This document shows positions 30,195 through 37,857 of a stretch of 37,857 nucleotides of DNA, piece after piece. The DNA is from an uncultured Enterobacter sp. (lineage in GTDB: Bacteria; Pseudomonadota; Gammaproteobacteria; Enterobacterales; Enterobacteriaceae): contig CAMKZP010000002.1 of the NCBI GenBank assembly GCA_946477805.1, forward strand, positions 1 to 37,857. Direction: 5' to 3'. A program made the position numbers and the translations under genes. How positions within the stretch are numbered: the stretch's first letter is position 1; each line of letters starts with the position of its first letter. The notes beneath the pieces were generated by a model. It did no database searches and was not told where the DNA came from. It saw only the letters and a list, made by a program, of their open reading frames with translations.

Positions 30195-30303
30195 TAAAAA
30201 ACGCCCCAGTCATTACTGACTGGGGCGGCTAAAATATTCAGCCAAATCCGATTACGTGAAGTAAAAGGTCTGAAAGATAGAACATCTTACCTCTGTACCC
30301 TAC
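30195..30303 (-). ncRNA. spf: Spot 42 sRNA
   Basis: Minus strand GTAGGGTACAGAGGTAAGATGTTCTATCTTTCAGACCTTTTACTTCACGTAATCGGATTTGGCTGAATATTTTAGCCGCCCCAGTCAGTAATGACTGGGGCGTTTTTTATT; appears essentially identical to E. coli Spot 42; downstream of polA. Confidence 0.97.
30238..30285 (-). CDS. spfP: SpfP small protein (15 aa) encoded inside Spot 42
   Basis: ATG TTC TAT CTT TCA GAC CTT TTA CTT CAC GTA ATC GGA TTT GGC TGA = MFYLSDLLLHVIGFG, the dual-function ORF reported in E. coli Spot 42. Confidence 0.7.
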   Translation of the reverse strand: MFYLSDLLLHVIGFG

Positions 30304-30451
30304 GTCGTTAACTCTACCCCTTTTTTATCTGTAGAAAAAGCACTTTTTGTAGTTTTTTTTCATTCTTTACATAGGGAATTCTAATGATTGTCACAAAACG
30401 CGCGTAGTTATGTTGCTAACTTACATAAACAGCGCGTTATTCGTTGAACCC

Positions 30452-33247
30452 TTAGTGAGCCTGATCCCAGTTTTCACCGCTACCCACTTCCACCAGCAGC
30501 GGCACGTCCAGCTTCATGCTGCTTTCCATTAGTTCGTGGATCTTCTGCGACACGCTCTCCAGGTCTTCTTTGTGCACTTCAAACACCAGTTCATCGTGCA
30601 CCTGCATGATCATTTTCACGCGCGGTTTCTCTTTTTCCAGCCAGGCATCCACGGCGATCATCGCGCGTTTGATGATGTCGGCAGCGGTTCCCTGCATCGG
30701 AGCGTTGATTGCGGCACGTTCTGCGCCAGCGCGCCGCGCCGCGTTGCTGGATTTGATGTCCGGCAGGTAGAGTCGACGCCCGTCCAGCGTTTCAACGTAG
30801 CCTTTTTCCTTCGCCTGCGCGCGGGTTCGCTCCATATACTCCAGCACCCCAGGGTAACGCTCGAAGTAGAGATCCATATATTTCTGCGACTCTTTACGCG
30901 GGATATTGAGCTGTCGGGAAAGTCCAAAAGCGCTCATGCCGTAGATCAGACCGAAGTTAATGGCTTTCGCACTGCGGCGCTGGTCGTTCGTGACGCTTTC
31001 AAGCGGTAAGCCGAATACTTCTGCGGCAGTCGCCCGGTGGATGTCTTTCCCTTCGGCAAACGCCGTCAGCAAGCCCTTATCACGCGACAGGTGCGCCATA
31101 ATGCGCAGCTCGATTTGCGAGTAGTCCGCAGAAACAATCAGATAATCATCTGGTGCAATAAAGGCCTGGCGAATGCGGCGGCCCTCTTCGTTACGTACCG
31201 GAATGTTCTGCAGGTTAGGATCGGTTGACGAGAGTCGACCTGTCGCCGCCACAGCCTGGTGATAAGAGGTGTGCACACGGCCCGTTTTCGGGCTGATCAT
31301 CAGCGGCAGCTTGTCGGTATAGGTCGACTTCAGCTTCGCCAGGCCGCGATACTGCAGAATGACTTTTGGCAGCGGATAGTCCAGCGCCAGCTCTTCAAGT
31401 ACCTCTTCAGAAGTTGAAGGCGCGCCGCCGGGGGTTTTCTTCAGCGGCTTAATGCCCTGCTTTTCGAACAGAATGGTCTGCAGCTGTTTTGGCGATGACA
31501 GGTTAAACGGCTCGCCTGCAAGCTCATGGGCCTTTTGCTCAAGCTCGGTCAGCCGCTGTGCAAGCTCTCCGGAGTGATTGTGCAGTACATCTGGATCGAT
31601 CTTCACGCCATTGCGTTCAATGCGAGAAAGCACCGGCACCAGCGGCATCTCGACGTGCTGGAAGACGTTCAGCGGCCCTTCCTGCTTCTGCAGTTTCGGC
31701 CACATCTTCAGATGCAGCTGCAGCGTTACGTCGGCGTCTTCCGCCGCGTAACGGCCCGCCTCTTCCAGCGCTATCTGGTTAAAGGTCAGCTGGTTTTTGC
31801 CTTTGCCTGCAATCTCTTCAAAGGTGATAGTTTTGTGCTTAAGCCACCGGTCTGATAATGAATCCATATCATGACGGCCCGCCACGCTGTCCAGAATATA
31901 GGATTCCAGCATGGTGTCGAAGGCGATACCGCGTAGCTCAATACCGTAGTTTTGCAGAATGCCACGATCGTATTTGAGGTTTTGCCCGACCTTTAGCGCC
32001 TTATCATCTTCAAGAATCGGCTTCAGCAGTTCGAGAACGCGGTCACGGGAGATTTGATCGGGTGCATCCAGGTAGTCATGCGCCACAGGAACATAGGCGG
32101 CCACGCCCGGCTCCGTCGCAAACGACAGGCCCACCATATTGGCAGAGATATTATCAAGACTGTCGGTTTCCGTATCGAAGGCAAATACCGGCGCTTTTTT
32201 CAGTTTCTCAATCCAGGCGACCAGCTGCGACTCTTCAAGGAGGGTTTCGTACCTGTCGAAGGAGAGGGTGACGGCTTCGTCTTCTTCCACCAACTCTTCG
32301 GCGTCAGCGGCAATCGTCTCTTTAGGCTTCGCCGCGGGTTTTGCGCCTTTTGCCTGCAACCACTTACCGCTTTCTACGTCAGCGATCCAGCGCTTGAATT
32401 CGTATTGCTTAAACAGGCTCAGGAGATCGTCAGCTGAAGGTTGCTGTACCTCAAGCTGTTCACACCCTAGCTCCAGCTCAACGTCGGTTTTGATGGTAGC
32501 CAGCTGATAGGAGAGGTACGCCACCTCTTTGTTCTCTTCCAGCTTCCCGGCCATATTTTTTGCGCCACGGAAGGTGAGACCCGCGATTTTGTCAGACTCC
32601 GCGTACAGCGTATTCAGGCCACCCAGCCCCTGCAGCAGCGCCTGAGCGGTTTTTTCACCCACGCCCGGCACGCCAGGGATGTTATCTGAGGAGTCACCCA
32701 TCAATGCGAGGAAATCGATAATCAGCTCTGGCGGTACGCCATATTTTGCAACCACCTCTTCCGGCCCCAGGATGGTGTTGGTCATGGTGTTAATCAGGGT
32801 GATCCCAGGCGTCACCAGCTGAGCCATGTCTTTATCGCCGGTACTGATCAGCACCGGACGGCCCATTTTTTCGGCTTCACGCGCCAGCGTGCCGATAACG
32901 TCATCAGCTTCTACGCCGGAAACGGCCAGCAGCGGCAGCCCCATCGCTTTAACCATGGTATGGAGCGGTTCGATCTGCGCGCGCAGATCGTCAGGCATTG
33001 GCGGACGGTGGGATTTGTAATGCTCAAAAAGCTCGTCACGGAAGGTTTTACCCTTCGCGTCAAAGACGACTGCGGCATGAGTGGGCTGATACTGGAGGAT
33101 CAGACTGCGCAGCATATTCAGTACGCCGTACATTGCGCCGGTCGGTTCTCCTGCGCTATTGGTCAGAGGAGGAAACGCATGATACGCCCGATACAGGTAG
33201 GAAGAGCCGTCGACGAGAATAAGAGGGTTTTCTGGGATCTGAACCAT
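30452..33247 (-). CDS. polA: DNA polymerase I
   Basis: [26 protein letters not shown]; 5'-nuclease, 3'-5' exo and Pol A ([27 protein letters not shown]) motifs. Start at MVQIPE. Confidence 0.99.
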   Translation of the reverse strand: MVQIPENPLILVDGSSYLYRAYHAFPPLTNSAGEPTGAMYGVLNMLRSLILQYQPTHAAVVFDAKGKTFRDELFEHYKSHRPPMPDDLRAQIEPLHTMVKAMGLPLLAVSGVEADDVIGTLAREAEKMGRPVLISTGDKDMAQLVTPGITLINTMTNTILGPEEVVAKYGVPPELIIDFLALMGDSSDNIPGVPGVGEKTAQALLQGLGGLNTLYAESDKIAGLTFRGAKNMAGKLEENKEVAYLSYQLATIKTDVELELGCEQLEVQQPSADDLLSLFKQYEFKRWIADVESGKWLQAKGAKPAAKPKETIAADAEELVEEDEAVTLSFDRYETLLEESQLVAWIEKLKKAPVFAFDTETDSLDNISANMVGLSFATEPGVAAYVPVAHDYLDAPDQISRDRVLELLKPILEDDKALKVGQNLKYDRGILQNYGIELRGIAFDTMLESYILDSVAGRHDMDSLSDRWLKHKTITFEEIAGKGKNQLTFNQIALEEAGRYAAEDADVTLQLHLKMWPKLQKQEGPLNVFQHVEMPLVPVLSRIERNGVKIDPDVLHNHSGELAQRLTELEQKAHELAGEPFNLSSPKQLQTILFEKQGIKPLKKTPGGAPSTSEEVLEELALDYPLPKVILQYRGLAKLKSTYTDKLPLMISPKTGRVHTSYHQAVAATGRLSSTDPNLQNIPVRNEEGRRIRQAFIAPDDYLIVSADYSQIELRIMAHLSRDKGLLTAFAEGKDIHRATAAEVFGLPLESVTNDQRRSAKAINFGLIYGMSAFGLSRQLNIPRKESQKYMDLYFERYPGVLEYMERTRAQAKEKGYVETLDGRRLYLPDIKSSNAARRAGAERAAINAPMQGTAADIIKRAMIAVDAWLEKEKPRVKMIMQVHDELVFEVHKEDLESVSQKIHELMESSMKLDVPLLVEVGSGENWDQAH

Positions 33248-33369
33248 AATGTCCGTGCCTTTAATCAATTTATGGGTAAAGGATGCCACAGACGGATGAA
33301 AACATCAGTTTTTAGGGCCTGAAACGGGAAAAGATTTTGCGATCGTGAAGATCGCTCGCAAAATCAAAC

Positions 33370-33378
33370 TGTGGATAA
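33370..33378. promoter_or_regulatory. Perfect DnaA box upstream of polA
   Basis: TGTGGATAA = reverse complement of TTATCCACA, ~123 bp upstream of the polA start. Confidence 0.6.
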
Positions 33379-33683
33379 GTTTGTGAATACTTTAGGATCA
33401 AATGAATAACAAACGGAGTTTCTATATTGAGAATTATTATTTAACTCTTTAAATCATATAGTTATTAATTGATCTTTTGTTTATATTTACGTGTGATGAC
33501 TATTTCGCCTATGTGGATATAAGACCCGCCCTGCGGTTTTGCCTGAATAATTCGCGTGTCGGGCAGGAAAAGCCGCAAGCTCCCCCTCTGAAAGCGCCCT
33601 GTTACACGCCGATTTCTGATAAAATCAGCGCCCTGCCATATCTCCAGCAGATAACTTCAGCTAACCATTTGAAAAAACTCATT

Positions 33684-34592
33684 ATGTCGAGATTTCTCGC
33701 TCCAGTCACACTTCTGTTAAGCATCATTTTAACTATTCTGGTTACCGTTGCCTGTTCGATGCCGATCATTCTCGCCGGGATAGTTAAACTGCTGCTACCG
33801 GTACCCGCGGTATGGCGAGCCGTTTCCGCTTTTTGTAATTTTATGATGTATTGCTGGTGCGAAGGTCTGGCTATGCTGCTGTGCCTGAATCCGTATCTGA
33901 AATGGGATGTTGAGGGTCTCGAAAAGCTCAGCAAAAAGAACTGGTATCTGCTTATCTGCAACCACCACAGCTGGGCAGACATTGTGGTGTTGTGTGTGTT
34001 GTTCCGCAAACATATCCCGATGAATAAATACTTTCTGAAACAGCAGCTGGCCTGGGTGCCTTTTATTGGCCTGGCCTGCTGGGCGCTGGATATGCCGTTC
34101 ATGAAACGCTATTCGCGCAGCTATCTCATTCGCCATCCGGAGCGTCGCGGTAAGGATGTGGAGACCACGCGCCGCTCTTGCGAGAAGTTTCGCGCGCATC
34201 CCACAACAATTGTTAACTTCGTAGAGGGGTCTCGCTTTACGGAAGAGAAGCATCAGCAAACGCGCTCGCCTTATCAGAACCTGCTCCCGCCTAAAGCAGC
34301 GGGTATTGCCATGGCGCTTAACGTGCTGGGCGATCAATTTGATAAGCTGCTGAACGTCACGCTGTGCTATCCGCAAAATAATGAGAGACCGTTTTACGAT
34401 ATGCTCAGCGGCAAACTGACGCGTATCGTTGTTCGGGTCGATCTCATGACCATTGAAACCGGGCTGCACGGTGATTACGTTAATGATAAGAATTTCAAAC
34501 GTCGTTTCCAGCAGTGGCTTAATATGCTCTGGAAAGAGAAAGACGAGCAGATAAACGCTATTAAAGCGTCATACAAAAACGCCGGTCATTGA
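33684..34592 (+). CDS. yihG: Inner-membrane 1-acylglycerol-3-phosphate acyltransferase-like YihG
   Basis: [11 protein letters not shown] (HX4D) and FVEGSRFT acyltransferase motifs; start [13 protein letters not shown] (33684) more likely than track 33477. Confidence 0.93.
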   Translation: MSRFLAPVTLLLSIILTILVTVACSMPIILAGIVKLLLPVPAVWRAVSAFCNFMMYCWCEGLAMLLCLNPYLKWDVEGLEKLSKKNWYLLICNHHSWADIVVLCVLFRKHIPMNKYFLKQQLAWVPFIGLACWALDMPFMKRYSRSYLIRHPERRGKDVETTRRSCEKFRAHPTTIVNFVEGSRFTEEKHQQTRSPYQNLLPPKAAGIAMALNVLGDQFDKLLNVTLCYPQNNERPFYDMLSGKLTRIVVRVDLMTIETGLHGDYVNDKNFKRRFQQWLNMLWKEKDEQINAIKASYKNAGH

Positions 34593-34602
34593 CCGGCGTT
34601 TT
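34576..34602. terminator. Bidirectional terminator shared by yihG and dsbA
   Basis: AAAACGCCGGTCA-T-TGACCGGCGTTTT, 13-bp perfect arms containing the yihG stop codon. Confidence 0.85.
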
Positions 34603-34615
34603 GACAGCAACAATC

Positions 34616-35239
34616 TTATTTTATCTCAACCAGGTATTTCACGGTGTCTGCGTACTGCTGTACGAAGATATCCATGCTGCTGGTGTCCATGCCCTGCATG
34701 TTCAGCTGATATTTGCCGTTAACGAACATTGCCGGAACACCCTGCAGCTGCAGGTCAGCAGCGGCTTTTTCCTGCTGAGCGACCAGTGATTTCACGACAA
34801 AGCTGTTCCACGCAGCATCGTACTCTTCAGCTTTCACACCGGCATCAATAAACACCTTGCGGATGTCTGCAGTAGTCTGAACCGTCTGTGTTTTCTGTAC
34901 AGCTTCGAACAATGGGGCAGTGACTTTATCTTCCACGCCCAACGCCATTGCAACCGCCCACGCCTGAGTCAGGTCTTTACCCAACGGGCCAAGGAACTCA
35001 ACGTGATACTTAGTCATTTTGGTGCCTTCTGGCAGCTTCTTCTTCACGTTGTCAGAAACATGCAGCACCTCTTCGAACTGGTAGCAGTGCGGGCAATAGA
35101 ACGAGAAGAATTCAAGCACCTGCGGCTCACCAGCGACTGGCTTCTCCAGCGTAATGAACTGCTTGCCATCAGTAAACTGTGCAGCAGAAGCGCTAAATGC
35201 CAGAATCATACCTGCCAGCGCCAGCCAAATTTTTTTCAT
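34616..35239 (-). CDS. dsbA: Thiol:disulfide interchange protein DsbA
   Basis: Signal peptide [19 protein letters not shown] and [13 protein letters not shown] (CPHC active site). Confidence 0.98.
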   Translation of the reverse strand: MKKIWLALAGMILAFSASAAQFTDGKQFITLEKPVAGEPQVLEFFSFYCPHCYQFEEVLHVSDNVKKKLPEGTKMTKYHVEFLGPLGKDLTQAWAVAMALGVEDKVTAPLFEAVQKTQTVQTTADIRKVFIDAGVKAEEYDAAWNSFVVKSLVAQQEKAAADLQLQGVPAMFVNGKYQLNMQGMDTSSMDIFVQQYADTVKYLVEIK

Positions 35240-35266
35240 GATCAACTCTCTCCTGGATGTGTCCAA

Positions 35267-36253
35267 TTAATACATAGGCGTTAATTGCAGAGGAGGTTCT
35301 TGCAGAACCTTAACCTGCTCAGTAAAGGTGGAAATCTGGCTGCGCCAGTAATCTTCCCCGGTAAGCCACGGGAAATTTCGAGGAAATGCGGGGTCTTCCC
35401 AACGTCTGATGAGCCAGGCAAGATAATAAACAAAACGCATCGCACGTAAAGGCTCTATCAAGGCAATTTCGTCTGAATTAAAGGGACTAAACTCTTCATA
35501 TGCCTCAATAATAGTTTCAAGCTGTATTCTCTGCTCGGCTTTATCGCCATGGAGCAGCATCCACAGATCCTGAACCGCAGGCCCCATTCGCGCATCATCA
35601 AGATCGACAAACAGCGGGCCGTCGCGCCAAAGAATATTGCCTGCATGGCAATCGCCGTGCAGGCGCAGCGTGGAGATATCATCGCGCCAGCAGCCTTTAA
35701 CCGCCTCGATAAGCTTGTCGGTCGCGTTGAGAAATTTATCCTTTAATCCAGCCGGCATAAGTGTCGACGTTTCGAATACCTGTCGCGGCTCGATGAGATA
35801 TTCCTGAATGCCGATAGTCGTGCGTGCGGTGAAGGTTTTTTTACGGCCCGTCTGATGAATACGTCCCAGATAGCGGGCAACCCATTCCATCTGGTCGATA
35901 TTATCAGATTCAAACTGACGTCCACCCAGGCTTGGAAATACGGCGTAGTAAAACCCTTCATGCGTAAGCAGCGTCTGGTTATTGAATTTCACCGGTGCAG
36001 CAACGGGAATTTCATCCACAAGCAGGTCGTGAGCAAACTGATGCTCTTCCTGAATTTGCTCTGCAGACCAGCGTTCAGGGCGATAGAACTTTACGACAAA
36101 GCGCTGACGGTCTTCGTCCTGAAACTGATAGACGCGGTTTTCGTAGCTATTTAATGGGGTTAACCCGGAATCCACCCGAATACCCTGCTCGAACAGCGCA
36201 TCCATAATGGTATCCGGGTGTAATGTCTGGAAAGTAAAAGCCTGGTCGTTCAT
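35267..36253 (-). CDS. srkA: Stress response kinase A (YihE/RdoA)
   Basis: Kinase-like LHGDCHAGNILW and FVDLDDARMGPAVQDLWML; upstream of dsbA as in E. coli. Confidence 0.95.
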   Translation of the reverse strand: MNDQAFTFQTLHPDTIMDALFEQGIRVDSGLTPLNSYENRVYQFQDEDRQRFVVKFYRPERWSAEQIQEEHQFAHDLLVDEIPVAAPVKFNNQTLLTHEGFYYAVFPSLGGRQFESDNIDQMEWVARYLGRIHQTGRKKTFTARTTIGIQEYLIEPRQVFETSTLMPAGLKDKFLNATDKLIEAVKGCWRDDISTLRLHGDCHAGNILWRDGPLFVDLDDARMGPAVQDLWMLLHGDKAEQRIQLETIIEAYEEFSPFNSDEIALIEPLRAMRFVYYLAWLIRRWEDPAFPRNFPWLTGEDYWRSQISTFTEQVKVLQEPPLQLTPMY

Positions 36254-36328
36254 CCGATCATCCGGAAATTATACGAATGATTCAGGATATCATCTTGTGG
36301 CGATTTCGGTGGCGCCGCTTACAAGGTT

Positions 36329-36598
36329 TTACTCTTTAATTACCCCACGCGCGCGCAGTAATGCGGTTTTAAAATCTTCCTCATAATCTTTCTGAATACC
36401 AGGAATTACAGCATCTTTGGCAGAATCGCGCATTTTGAGGTGGTAGATCAGAATGTCGTCAGAAAGGTCCGTCAGTTCGCCGTCAAAACCTGACTCTTTG
36501 GCCAGTTTCTGTAAAAATTGCATCAGATTCAGCTCTGGCTCTTTTTGCCAGGCCGGCTGGAGGAGTTCAATAACTTCATTCAGACGTTTACATTTCAT
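36329..36598 (-). CDS. yihD: Conserved protein YihD
   Basis: 89-aa [42 protein letters not shown]... Confidence 0.95.
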   Translation of the reverse strand: MKCKRLNEVIELLQPAWQKEPELNLMQFLQKLAKESGFDGELTDLSDDILIYHLKMRDSAKDAVIPGIQKDYEEDFKTALLRARGVIKE

Positions 36599-36666
36599 GG
36601 TGGTGCTCCTTTCATTTAGAGAGACACGTTAGCAGGGTCAATCCCACAATAAAAGAGGCGATATTC

Positions 36667-37251
36667 GTGAATCAGAGCCGGGAAATTATCGGGGTCGTTC
36701 TGGCAGGCGGCAGAGCAACGCGTATGGGGGGAGAAGATAAAGGGCTTCAGCTTCTTAAGGGTAAACCTTTATGGCAGCATGTCGCTGATACCCTGGCTGG
36801 GCAGGTATCCGCCCTGGCGATCAGTGCCAACCGGCATATCGATATTTACCAGCGCAGCGGGTTTCCCGTTTATCAGGATACCATGACGGACTACCAGGGA
36901 CCGCTGGCAGGGATGCTTTCGGTCATGCAGCAATCACGAGGAGAGTGGTTTCTCTTTTGCCCCTGCGATACGCCTTTCATCCCGGCTTGCCTGGCAAAAC
37001 GCCTGGTGCAGCAGCGCGGTGATTCTTCCGTGGTCTGGGCGCATGATGGCGAACGTGACCATCCCGCTATCGCCCTGGTGAATAGCTCTCTGATTCCTGA
37101 CCTCGAGGATTATCTGGCTGCAGGAGAACGACGGGTGATGGTATTTTTACGTCAATCGGGCGGCCATAGCGTGGATTTTAGCGATCTGAAATCTGCGTTT
37201 GTGAACGTGAACACGACGGAAGATTTACAGATGATGCAGGAGCTTAAATGA
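36667..37251 (+). CDS. mobA: Molybdenum cofactor guanylyltransferase
   Basis: [19 protein letters not shown] nucleotidyltransferase motif; overlaps mobB start. Confidence 0.97.
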   Translation: MNQSREIIGVVLAGGRATRMGGEDKGLQLLKGKPLWQHVADTLAGQVSALAISANRHIDIYQRSGFPVYQDTMTDYQGPLAGMLSVMQQSRGEWFLFCPCDTPFIPACLAKRLVQQRGDSSVVWAHDGERDHPAIALVNSSLIPDLEDYLAAGERRVMVFLRQSGGHSVDFSDLKSAFVNVNTTEDLQMMQELK

Positions 37252-37763
37252 TCCCCGTATTAGCAATAGCAGCCTGGAGCGGCACAGGAAAAACTACGCT
37301 GCTAAAGAAACTGATCCCCGCACTTTGCGCCAGGGGTATTCGCCCCGGATTGATTAAACATACTCATCACAATATGGATGTCGATAAGCCGGGAAAAGAC
37401 AGCTATGAGCTGCGCAAGGCGGGTGCTGCACAGACGATTGTGGCAAGCCGTCAGCGCTGGGCATTGATGACGGAAACCCCCGATGAAGCGCCCCTGGATC
37501 TCGCTTATCTGGTTAGCCGAATGGATCATTCTACGCTGGACCTGGTGCTGGTTGAGGGGTTTAAGTATGAGGCTATTGCAAAGATCCTGCTGTTTCGACG
37601 CAATGCCGGGCATGATGTTCATGAACTAACGCTGGATCAGCATGTGGTTGCGGTGGCCAGTGATATTGCGTTACCGCTGGAGATTCCAGTGCTGGATTTG
37701 AATGATATTGAGGAGATGGCGGCGTTTATTGTGAAGTGGTGCGCGGTCTGCCGTACCCGGTGA
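37248..37763 (+). CDS. mobB: Molybdopterin-guanine dinucleotide biosynthesis adaptor MobB
   Basis: [17 protein letters not shown]-loop and [25 protein letters not shown]. Confidence 0.96.
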   Translation: MIPVLAIAAWSGTGKTTLLKKLIPALCARGIRPGLIKHTHHNMDVDKPGKDSYELRKAGAAQTIVASRQRWALMTETPDEAPLDLAYLVSRMDHSTLDLVLVEGFKYEAIAKILLFRRNAGHDVHELTLDQHVVAVASDIALPLEIPVLDLNDIEEMAAFIVKWCAVCRTR

Positions 37764-37807
37764 TGGTGCGATTACCGAGCCTGCTAATTTTTTATGGCGC
37801 TCAAACG

Positions 37808-37835
37808 CAAAAAGGCCATCCTTCCGGATGGCCTC
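37808..37835 (-). terminator. rrn operon T1-type terminator (convergent rRNA operon)
   Basis: AGGCCATCC-TTCC-GGATGGCCT hairpin with AAAAAG/CTTTTT flank, directly downstream of the 5S 3' end on the minus strand. Confidence 0.75.
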
Positions 37836-37847
37836 TTCACTTGTTTG

Positions 37848-37857
37848 ATGCCTGGCA
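37848..37857 (-). rRNA. rrf: Extreme 3' end of 5S rRNA (partial, cut by window edge)
   Basis: ATGCCTGGCA = reverse complement of TGCCAGGCAT, the conserved enterobacterial 5S 3' end; rrnA-mobB neighbourhood as in E. coli. Confidence 0.65.

Noticed and set aside
33795-34469. 224-aa minus-strand ORF opposite yihG
   Set aside because: Antisense to conserved acyltransferase motifs; no domain.
1-37857. Prophage, IS element, integron or tRNA-associated island
   Set aside because: No transposase, integrase, phage or tRNA signature seen in the ORFs; gene order is largely core.

Overview
The window is a GC-rich enterobacterial chromosomal segment (Enterobacter/Leclercia-like by protein resemblance; species not determined). 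It is mostly conserved core and is colinear with the E. coli polA-glnA-yih-fdo region. From left to right it contains: (1) the aerobic formate dehydrogenase-O operon fdoG(3' part, with an in-frame UGA/selenocysteine codon)-fdoH-fdoI-fdhE; (2) a short variable slot with a CopG/RHH antitoxin + PIN-domain toxin pair and an HSL-type alpha/beta hydrolase; (3) fabY(yiiD)-dtd-yihY-yihX; (4) a sulfoquinovose (sulfo-EMP) catabolic cluster yihW/yihV // yihU-yihT-yihS-yihR-yihQ, followed by a TauE/SafE-family permease and a single YihO-like GPH transporter; (5) typA/bipA // glnA-glnL-glnG with the NtrC/sigma-54 control region; (6) yshB, hemN, an unnamed ~60-aa ORF, yihI, CsrC sRNA, yihA/engB, Spot 42 sRNA, polA; (7) yihG, dsbA, srkA(yihE), yihD, mobA, mobB, ending at the 3' end of a convergent rrn operon (last bases of 5S rRNA). 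I found no prophage, IS element, CRISPR array or tRNA. I saw no clear new defence or mobile system. The best second-look items are the transporter make-up of the sulfoquinovose cluster, the unnamed ORF coupled to hemN, the paired palindromes between yihV and yihU, the UUCG hairpin before yihO, and small/recoded genes that the ORF track missed (fdoG Sec codon, YshB, SpfP, GlnZ-like 3'UTR). All gene names come from recalled sequence resemblance; no database search was run.
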